Assembly (NCBI GenBank): GCA_034698045.1
Contig: JAQGAU010000631.1
Coordinates: forward strand, 1-25,464
DNA: 25,464 nucleotides
Direction: 5' to 3'
Origin: Paramacrobiotus richtersi
Lineage: Eukaryota; Tardigrada; Eutardigrada; Parachela; Macrobiotidae
Below, piece by piece: positions 18,268 to 25,464 of the stretch. A model generated the notes under the pieces. It was not told the DNA's origin. It searched no databases and worked only from the letters and a program-made list of their open reading frames with translations. How positions within the stretch are numbered: position 1 is the stretch's first letter; the number at the start of each line of letters is the position of its first letter. Both the position numbers and the translations under genes were made by a program.

Positions 18268-19833
18268 ATGAAAACCGATATCGGTATGTATAACAATCGT
18301 TCTGAAATATCAAAGGTACTGGCTCTACAGAACTATCTCCTGACAATGTTTGGATTTCTACCATGGAGAAACTCCAAAACTGCTAAAATGCTGAGTTCTG
18401 CGCTGACCGGAGTATTTTTTATCGGTGGAGGTATAAGTCTAGTGCTAGTTTTAATACAAAATATTTGGGCATTTAGCATTTTCGATAGTTCGAAAAGTGT
18501 TCTTATGCGACTTTTACCAGAAGTGCCTTATCTCTTCATACATGTTCGAGGCGTCTCTGTGTTATTAATATGTTGGAGGAATTCGCACATGTGGATTTAT
18601 CTGGCAGCAAAGTTAAACGAGATGCTCGAGACTATTTCTAAGCAGAGCTTGCTGAAGAATGAATTCAGAAAGCTAAAGTATCTTTGCAATGGGTTAGGCG
18701 TTGTCGCAATTATCCTTGTCGCCGCATTTGAAGGCGGCGGTTGGTTGTCCTGGTTTGATATTGACCACCGACGCCATGACCTTCATTACGATTTGCCGAT
18801 GGACCCCCTTCCATTAAGATTTCCCACGTGGCTGTACGTGACCCTTTGGACATTACTCAGCACACTTCCGTACGCAGTATCCCAACAATTTAAAAATTTT
18901 ACATTGGAATGATTCTGGATGCACTTCTTATTAGATACTGTCCAAGAGATATCTACGAAAATTTAACCAAAGAAAATGAGCACTTAGTTTCGTTGGCAAA
19001 GAGTGAGACAATCAAACATGATTTTGGAGTAAACGCGTATGCGCGTTTAAAAAATCTGAAAAGAAGATATCTACAAGCAGTGACCTTTTGTGAAGAGTTT
19101 AACAACGCCTATGGAAAAGCCATTGTGGCTATATACGGAATGGATATGTTCGTAATCTGTGGGTTTCCTGCTGCAATTGTTTCGGATGATAAAAAGCTTC
19201 TGTCCATTAGCGTGACAAATTGGTTCAGTGTCTTAATATTTTCCACGTACATTTTGTTGATGCTACCAATGGCTGGAGTACACGAACAAGTAAGTGCCGC
19301 GCCTTCCCATATAGTTCACCTTGAACTTAGTTAGGTCAGTTTACGTGTTATTGGTGGGGCATTGAAACGCTTTACAAGCAAACTGATAACTTACATTTAG
19401 AGTTCGAAGATTAATTTACCGCTCCATCTTATTATGGACAGCGATCAGTTTCTCCATGATACTGGGTCCCCAATTCGATGCAAGGTATGAACTGATACAT
19501 CCATTTTATCACAGTCCGAAGTGAAAACCTATCCACATGATGCAGAGCAATTATCAGTGGATCGTCTACAGTTTCCTAACCCTTGTTAAGGACCATCCTG
19601 TAGGTTTCTCTGGAGCAGGACTTTTTCGTATTACTCGCAATTTTGTCGCAGGAGTACGTAAGCGCTCATATGCAAGTTGGCATGGAAATGGGTATATATT
19701 CATTCTGCTTTTTTTGTAGACTTTTACATTTGTGGTATCATGTGGAATTATTCTGAAAGAATTCTTACAACGGTCGGAAGTACATATTGCTGGATGCTGT
19801 GCTTGTAACGATACTGTTTCGATCCATGGCTGA
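18268..19833 (+). pseudogene. Gustatory-receptor-like GR-B1, broken by an 8-nt insertion
   Basis: Exons: 18268-19289, 19401-19484, 19546-19653 and 19720-19833 (TGA at 19831). The start MKTDIGMYNN is followed by FGFLPWRN, a form shared with the other B genes. After the codons S-Q-Q, 11 nt (18889-18899, AT-only TTTAAAAATTT) stand where the paralogs have one codon. This is 8 nt extra, and the first frame ends at 18912. The receptor frame resumes at once (YIGMILDALL) and runs to the exon 1 donor. Exon 2 gives 28 residues; exon 3 ends FRITRNFVAG; exon 4 opens TFTFVVSCG and the tail has CCAC in place of CLEC and lacks the last cysteine. The acceptor of exon 3 (GATGCAG before 19546) is the least certain junction. 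Call: recent pseudogene or assembly error. Confidence 0.8.
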
Positions 19834-20362
19834 AAACGATCAGTAATACTTTCCGAAAAAGAATCAATTTGTAGCGATATCATTCCCTGGCAGGATCTAA
19901 AGTTAGACGTAGTAAGTTCTTGACCATGACTGTTGTCTTTATGTTGGTTGAAAAGGATCGCGAATAGTTATGCTTTTCCACGAAACTTGAAAATAGTAAA
20001 GCTTCGCTGCAAATATCATCGCATCTAGAAATTAGTTAACGCATGTTATGTTGGACTTACTCTGACCAAAACGTAGCGTATGTACTGCTAGCCATAGCGG
20101 TTTTTAAATCAGGTACAATGTGTGAACTGTGAACCACGCAGCAACAATTTTTGATGATGACCATGCAGGATATCCTATAGTGCATGAAAATATTTTAATT
20201 AATTTGTTGTATACATAGTCACAGTTTGTTGGCACAGCCCGCATAACTAAACTTTTTTTGACACGTTTTGGTCAATGTAAAGCATTGCGAGTACTAGTCT
20301 TGGTCATGTGCTTATTCGGGAGGTTAACCAAAGGTGAACTCACGAGCAGGTTGTACTCTTTT

Positions 20363-20460
20363 TGGAATAAATAAATGTCATCGGCCATGGAGATGGATAA
20401 ATATCCCATCGGATTTTACGCACAATCTCCGTTGGGTTTCATTCGCAATCCATGTTTGAT
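20363..20460. repeat. Diverged repeat, copy 1 (partner at 22028-22110)
   Basis: Shared elements in order with 22028-22110: TTGAATAAATAAA.GTCAT with small changes, GCCA..GG, ATCCCA.CGG, then GGGTTTCATTC and AAT..CCAT. Copy 1 has about 22 extra bases before GGGTTTC. The two flank the region between GR-B1 and GR-B2. Origin unknown; both contain AATAAA. Confidence 0.5.
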
Positions 20461-20690
20461 GTCGACGATATCCTTGCAGTTGATCGATCAAGCTCTTCAG
20501 AGCGGTGCTGTAACATTAGAAACGATAACAACAGAGCAGCAACACTAGAAAGTGTCTGTTTTCCTTCGATTCAGTACAGTACAAATTGAGACATGAATGC
20601 TTGATTTATGTATTTATCTACAAAACGAAGCGCACTGTGGCAGATTTCCGTCAGAACTGGGTGATCACAAGAAACGAACACGAATCACAA

Positions 20691-20725
20691 AAAGCGCTGA
20701 GGCGGCAGCCGAAGACGTTTCTTGT
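20691..20725. repeat. Palindromic element, copy 1
   Basis: Contains CGCTGAGGCGGCAGCCGAAG then CGTTTCTTGT, matching the element at 20826-20859. AAGAAACG, the partner of CGTTTCTT, lies further left at 20669. Confidence 0.6.
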
Positions 20726-20825
20726 TTTAGATACAACAACGTTTTCAACTTTTCACTTGCAGCTTTATTGTGCTGTCGTCATGTTCTACGGGTAAGCTTG
20801 TTCTTAACGGTGATTATTGGTACTT

Positions 20826-20859
20826 AAGAAACGCTGAGGCTACAGCCGAAGCGTTTCTT
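20826..20859. repeat. Palindromic element, copy 2
   Basis: AAGAAACGCT (20826-20835) pairs perfectly with AGCGTTTCTT (20850-20859). Inside, GGCT and AGCC pair around AC. The result is a 34-bp hairpin with a two-base internal mismatch on each side. Confidence 0.75.
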
Positions 20860-21216
20860 GTGGTCCATGTTCATCTCTTGTTATCAACAAATTTTGAAGG
20901 AAGTAAGCTAATCTACCGTAATGCGCTCCTTTCGCAGATCCGTTAATTAGGCGTACACATCCAAGTTATTGTACAGAACTGAAGGAAAACAGCCACTTTT
21001 TTATACTATTGCTGTTATCGCCGTCCTCTCCATCTGTGATTAAAAGCTCGTTAGTAGAGCGAAACGCTGGTCTTTAGATAGCTGCTTTTGTCCTCGGTTG
21101 TTTCCGGTCAAGGAAGGTGCCGCCCTGCTCCATCATCTTCACACACCGTTGGAACGGAAGCCCCGCATCGGAAAACCGATGCCCCGTCGTTATTATTAAG
21201 ATTTAAGCTCTCGTGA

Positions 21217-21627
21217 AAAGATTGTGGACTGCACTTCCGGTCGGAGGAGCTGCTGCAGCTGCACAACCTGATGCACCTTCCGGAAGGCCAGCGGGGTAAA
21301 GATATGGAGAGGACTTATCTGAAGTGTAGGATTGTGCTGCGGAATGCAGAAATTATGGTCAAACATGTCCGGCAGCATGCCCGGACGACAGATTAGCTGG
21401 ATCTGAAGAAGCAAAAGTGGCCCTTTTGTCACAAGTATTACGTATATGCATTTGCGAAGTCATTTGGAATTGACGCATCGCTCACAGTATCGGCAGGTGT
21501 GTCTGATCGGGGTCTGGCGTACACGAAAGTAGAAAATATTGTGAATCATTTTCCTGCTATAAAGAAAGTGTCGATTAGCTACGTTAACATCAAGGAAATG
21601 ACAGCGGTAACTGTAACCTCGGCGTAA
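21217..21627 (+). pseudogene. Unidentified 137-codon frame with one internal stop
   Basis: The frame is open from 21217 to the TAA at 21625-21627 except for one TAG at 21394-21396. In this AT-rich sequence a random frame meets a stop about every 20 codons, so this length suggests a protein origin. The first half is more GC-rich than its surroundings and reads as amphipathic helix (EELLQLHNLMHLPEGQ, MERTYLKCRIVLRNAE, MVKHVRQHAR). The second half includes KWPFCHKYYVYAF, AGVSDRGLAYTKVENI and FPAIKKVSISYVN. There is no convincing ATG at its left edge (a TGA stands at 21214) and no clear introns. I do not recognise the family. Options are a retrocopy, a transposon-derived fragment or an exon with an error. 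The overlapping minus-strand frame is considered a shadow. Confidence 0.4.
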
Positions 21628-22595
21628 GCACACCTTGTTAGAGTTCCTGACCTTTGGAAGAAACAGCTGTTCGTCGCGCTGCAGTACGATCTCTGGACTA
21701 TCAACCTAATCGATTGTTTTACAGTTAACATTGTTTCCGTTTAAACAAAGCAGAAAGAGACTACCGTCGGTTTAAACGAACGGATAAAACGATCTTCTGT
21801 ATCCCATACGGCCATACTATATACCGTAGCATGCTTCACATGCAAAGAAAATTTGCTCGGCCATTAACGCACATTGTTGATGTGAATAAATTAAACTCTG
21901 ATGTATCAATAAATCTGGAAACTGCCACACTTTGGTCTGCTTAATGTAACAATACGAGTATGGCTAATAAACTTACATATCTGGAAGGTTACGCAAATGT
22001 GACCTTCCAAGAACGCCGGCAGAAGTATTTCTTGAATAAATAAAAGTCATGTGCCACAGGGCGAGCAACATCCCACCGGGTTTCATTCATAATATCCATA
22101 ACGCTCCGTTTGGTGAAATCTGTGTACATAGTTTCAGCTGGAAAATTATACAGCTCCTGCACTTACGTTTATCTGCTCATGTTTGTTAAAACTGTTGTCA
22201 CTGTAATACCACGTACGCAATTGAATTGTGAATGGATGATATTCTTGATCGAGTTCTCCAGTGGTGTGAAGTTAGACTGATCTTCACACAACTGCAACCT
22301 CAAAGTAAGCAAAAACTTCCTGCGTAACCAGCTAAACTTTCAACGTTGTCACTGTTTGCTTTGTGATGCTATCGTCATAGCGTTCTACAAGTTCTCGTAC
22401 GATTCTGTTTTTGATAGAGATTTTACGACCTTTGCTTGCACTGAAGAACCTTTAGTTATATACATCTTTGCAAGCTCCTATCAAGGTTGCTGAAACGTTG
22501 TCATCATCAAGGCATGTCCTTTATATGCCGATCTTCAGAACTCTTAGCAGTATTCTCATCGCATATCGCAAAAGTTTTTTTAAGCACTGGCAGCT
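21628..22595. other. Intergenic stretch upstream of GR-B2
   Basis: No gene is supported. It contains copy 2 of the diverged repeat (22028-22110) and TGACCTTT at 21648-21655. Confidence 0.4.
22028..22110. repeat. Diverged repeat, copy 2 (partner at 20363-20460)
   Basis: Same landmarks as the copy at 20363-20460 (GAATAAATAAAAGTCAT, GCCACAGGG, ATCCCACCGGG, TTTCATTC). It is shorter by the roughly 22-base segment present in copy 1. Confidence 0.5.
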
Positions 22596-24268
22596 ATGAA
22601 GAAAGGAGCAGATATGAAAACTGTTCATAGCGAGTACAAAATGAGAAACTTGGTTGCCTTCCACTTTCCAGAACTTTTCCTAATGCTGGGTGGCTTTTTG
22701 CCATGGAACAACAGTATGTCTAGTAAAGTACTCAGCGGCATGTTAAGTGTCTTTTTCTTTCTGGGTGGGACGTGCAACATAGTACTGCGTAGTACTGCAT
22801 AGTACTGCATAGTACTACTGCCTTGATGGTTCCATGGCTGCGATGTTTACTGTTCCCGATCCCAAACCGGTTACCATACGACTACTACTGTCCATCCCAT
22901 TTGTATTCATCAGTATTCGTGGTGTATTCGTGCTGTTCGTCTGTTGGAGACATTCGGCACATTGGTTTCATCATAAAAACCTGATAGTGAAGCTTTTGCA
23001 AAAATGTTCTAAGGGCGATTTGTTGCGAAAGCGACTTGGACGCTTACGTTATCTGTCTGCAGTGTGTAGCATTGGCGCATTTGTGGCCGTTGCAACCTTC
23101 GAAATTGTTGATACGTTTCGCTGGTTCGAACAGGATCCAAGACGATTAGATATGAACTATGATCTCCCCGTAGATCCACTACCGTTACGATTTCCAGGGT
23201 GGTTATATTTGGTCATTTGGTATGTGTTTTCCGCATTTCTCTATGCTTTATCGCAGCAAGTATTCTTGTATATAGTTTTGCATGCGTTTCTATCTAAATA
23301 CATTCTACTGGACATTGCTACAGAATTGGAGGAGTTTAGCGAAGATTTGACTTTACTGTCAACAAAAAAAGAGAACTGGAGCGATGACCTTTATGACGAC
23401 GTTTATAAAAGGGTGAAGCTGCTGAAAACGCGCTATTTTGACATGGTCACATTTTCTCACGGATTGAACGAAACTTACGGAAATATGATATTTGCTATAT
23501 ATGGAATGGATTTATTCACAGTCTGTGGCTTTATTTCCGCCATTGTTACTGATGAGGAAAAATACCTATTGGCTTATCTTATGAACTACGTCAGTGCGCT
23601 GATGTTTATGTTGTACATTTATTTTATGCTACCTATGGTGTCCTCTCACGAAGCCGTAAGTTCTCTTTAACGGGAGATAAATATCACCGAGAGAAGTGCC
23701 CGCGAATGACAACCAATAACATCAAACGTTTAACAGGGTTGCACACTGAATCTCAAACTGCACAAGATTACAGAAAGTTATCAATCCCTACCTGATGCCG
23801 GATTTCGCAGTCGCAGCAAGGTAACTACTATACAACCCATTATTGTATTGTATTTAATCTGCAGCGGACGCAGATGTTTTGGATGATACGAGTGCCACTC
23901 AAATGGAAAACAGAAGCTTCCTTTTGATAGTTCTTTTTGATTTCAGACGGATTCACTGCTCACCAGTTTTTCCAATCTCGTCAAGGAACAACCAGTTGTA
24001 TTTTCGGGAGCGGAACTTTTCCATGTGAATCGTAGTTTCATGGCCGGCGTACGTACAGTTCTAATGACTTTTATCAGCGTCGTATTGCACTTGCTGGTAA
24101 TCAAGCTAATAGGCTAATTCGGTTTTGCAGACACTAACCTTCGTGTTGTCATGCGCCATTCTTCTGAAAGAATTCATAAAGCGGACGGATGACTCTGCCC
24201 ACGTGGAATGCAACTGCATCACCGACATCAGCAAGCATTTTAACAGGTCACATATTCCTGGATATTAA
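22596..24268 (+). pseudogene. Gustatory-receptor-like GR-B2, broken by a 10-nt repeat expansion
   Basis: Exons: 22596 (or 22614) to 23655, 23737-23820, 23947-24048 and 24131-24268 (TAA at 24266). The start at 22614 (MKTVHSEYKM) aligns best with GR-B1. After C-N-I in TM1, tandem units AGTACTGCAT (22781-22820, three full plus one partial) add about 40 nt, a length not divisible by three. They bring a TAG, so the frame stops at 22800-22802. The frame for the rest of the receptor is open from about 22820 (DGSMAAMFTVPD) to the exon 1 donor, which follows SHEA rather than AHEQ. It keeps YDLPVDPLPLRFPGW and YGMDLFTVCGF. Exon 3 ends VNRSFMAG; exon 4 starts TLTFVLSCA, with tail ECNC. An ATG at 22834 could start a protein lacking TM1, which seems unlikely to be functional. 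Confidence 0.82.
22781..22820 (+). repeat. 10-nt tandem repeat (AGTACTGCAT) inside GR-B2
   Basis: Units are AGTACTGCGT, AGTACTGCAT, AGTACTGCAT and the partial AGTACTACTG. The array lies in the coding part of TM1 and causes the frameshift of GR-B2. Confidence 0.95.
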
Positions 24269-25123
24269 GCGAGCGTGGTACAGTGTGCTTCATTCACATG
24301 TTTGCAAAGAATTGGTGATGTGGTAGTTTATTGGCATTTACGTTTTAATTCCATGAGAAATTCGTAGAACACCGCAGCGATACATCAGCGGGAGTGAAAT
24401 GAATGCAAACACACTTCATGCAATAATTTTCTCATATAAAGTTTTTTGCTGGTTCGTGGTTGCTGTTTTTGCTTTAATTTTTGTTTTTACACTGATACCA
24501 TGCCGGTGGACTTGATCACCTTTTACAAGAAAGAAATGATATGTGTACGGTAATGCACAATTCAGAACAGTCGGTTATCAAAAAATGCGACTGGTTCAGA
24601 AGACTTTCGGACTAAGTAATACCATTGGTCTTGTACATAAATGCTGCGGTCATATGCACTCTCGATGAATCAAGTGTACTGCTAACTTTCCCGACGTAGA
24701 TGTTGCGTATCGTAGTACAAATGTCACTAGCGTTTTGTTTAATCCCATAGTTCTGCTGGTGCTCGTTGTCACTCTGTCTTTATTGATGGGATGGATCCGC
24801 AGCTGACTATGAAATATGAATACGGCAATGAAATATGCAAACCGGTGTGAGGAAAACTCCATAGCATGGGCTCAGTTTTCGCTTTTATTTGCTGCACTTT
24901 TCCAACAGTGAAAAAATCATACCTTTACAGTCCTCGCGTAAGTTCAGTGAAAACAGTATGTGGTTCTCTAAATATAACGTTCATATTTCGGGCCAGCAAT
25001 TAAAAAGTCCGCTTCCATTCCCCTCACTTTGGACGCTGTGCATATATATGCGCAGCTGACCTTTCTAAAAACTCCTTAGGAAGAGAGCTGCGTGTGCACT
25101 TCTTTGTCAGCCGTGAGACAACC
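24269..25123. other. Intergenic stretch upstream of GR-B3
   Basis: No coding sequence is supported. Close to GR-B3 the sequence GCATATATATGC (25039-25050) and TGACCTTT (25057-25064) lie 60-85 bp before the start codon and may belong to its promoter. Confidence 0.4.
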
Positions 25124-25464
25124 ATGAGTAAAGATTCGACAGACGACCTTTCTCATTCATTTCAGTTATCAGTGTTTAGAGTTGTTGGTAGCCAAGAGTT
25201 TTCTTTAAAACTCTTTGGCTTTCTCCCATGGAACGCCTCCAGATTCTGCAGGATATACAGCAGTATAGCCGTGATCATTTTCACGTTAGGTGGAATTTTC
25301 GAAATAACGATTAATGCCTTGTCAATTGTGTGGATGCTCACAGTACCGAGTTCCAAGAACAGCCTTGTACGAATCCTACCGTACATTCCCTACTGCTTTA
25401 TAAACATTCGTGCAGTGTTTGTGTTGTTCATATGTTGGAGGCATTCAGATTATTGGCACATTTT
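25124..25464 (+). CDS. Gustatory-receptor-like GR-B3, 5' part, runs off the window
   Basis: An open frame starts at the ATG at 25124 (ACC before it) and continues without a stop to the last base: 113 codons plus 2 nt. It is not closed within the window. The protein aligns with the other receptors from the start: SQEFSLKLFGFLPWN matches the FGFLPW of the B genes, then TM1 (about residues 48-70), WMLTVPSSKNSLVRILPYIP, and TM2 ending FICWRHSDYW, equivalent to the VCWKHS of GR-A1. It corresponds to about the first 110 residues of the family, so TM3-TM7 and the three C-terminal introns should lie just to the right. No lesion is seen in this part. The spacing to GR-B2 (856 bp from its stop) is the tightest in the array. 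Confidence 0.85.
   Translation, partial: MSKDSTDDLSHSFQLSVFRVVGSQEFSLKLFGFLPWNASRFCRIYSSIAVIIFTLGGIFEITINALSIVWMLTVPSSKNSLVRILPYIPYCFINIRAVFVLFICWRHSDYWHI

Larger units (their letters stand above)
19834..21216. other. Intergenic stretch with two related foldbacks
   Basis: Two related palindromic elements (20691-20725 and 20826-20859) have their own entries. The segment 20363-20460 resembles 22028-22110. On the minus strand around 21204-21080, about 44 open codons have coding-like composition but no identifiable domain. No gene is supported. Confidence 0.35.

Noticed and set aside
21078-21204. Minus-strand frame of about 44 codons with coding-like composition (FSDAGLPFQRCVKMMEQGG)
   Set aside because: Vaguely like the C-terminus of a mariner-type transposase, but too short and without catalytic motifs; not strong enough to call.

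Overview
The window looks like nuclear DNA of an animal, most likely an arthropod. Genes are split by short GT-AG introns (mostly 60-100 bp), the sequence is AT-rich, and the main content is a tandem array of seven-transmembrane proteins of the gustatory-receptor (GR) superfamily. Every complete copy ends with three phase-0 introns. The last short exon opens on a T-[FL]-T-F version of the TYhhhhhQF region of arthropod GRs. A finer taxonomic placement is not possible by eye; divergence from insect GRs makes a non-insect arthropod a reasonable guess.

Layout, left to right. Positions 1-1590 hold a possible leader exon and a small secreted peptide gene (+). Positions 2332-2728 hold a three-exon Kazal-type protease inhibitor gene (-) with a good TATA/initiator pair. 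Three closely related GR loci follow, each with a co-duplicated upstream block: GR-A1 (4839-7201), GR-A2 (8532-10052) and GR-A3 (12514-14074). A complete three-exon bHLH gene of the TCF21/musculin/HLH54F type (15775-16944) sits inside the array. Two more diverged GR loci follow, GR-B1 (18268-19833) and GR-B2 (22596-24268). A sixth, GR-B3 (25124 onward), runs off the right end.

Of the five complete GR loci only GR-A1 reads through all four exons. The other four each carry their own small lesion: a 5-nt deletion; a nonsense codon plus a 4-nt duplication plus a 1-nt deletion; an 8-nt insertion; and an expanded 10-nt repeat. All are otherwise well preserved. This looks like recent, independent decay in a birth-and-death array, or uncorrected assembly indels; raw reads would decide. 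The family carries two shared signatures: an extracellular-loop motif YDxPxDPLPxRFPxW and a cysteine cluster (CxxCxC) in an extended tail after TM7.

Other signals include a near-perfect 53-bp palindrome, several hairpins, a 15-16 bp periodic GTCCC array, a perfect 66-bp copy of the bHLH gene's 3' end about 1 kb downstream of it, excess AAAGGTCA nuclear-receptor-type half-sites, and an unidentified 137-codon frame broken by one stop. No CRISPR array, bacterial operon, rRNA, tRNA or intact transposon was seen.
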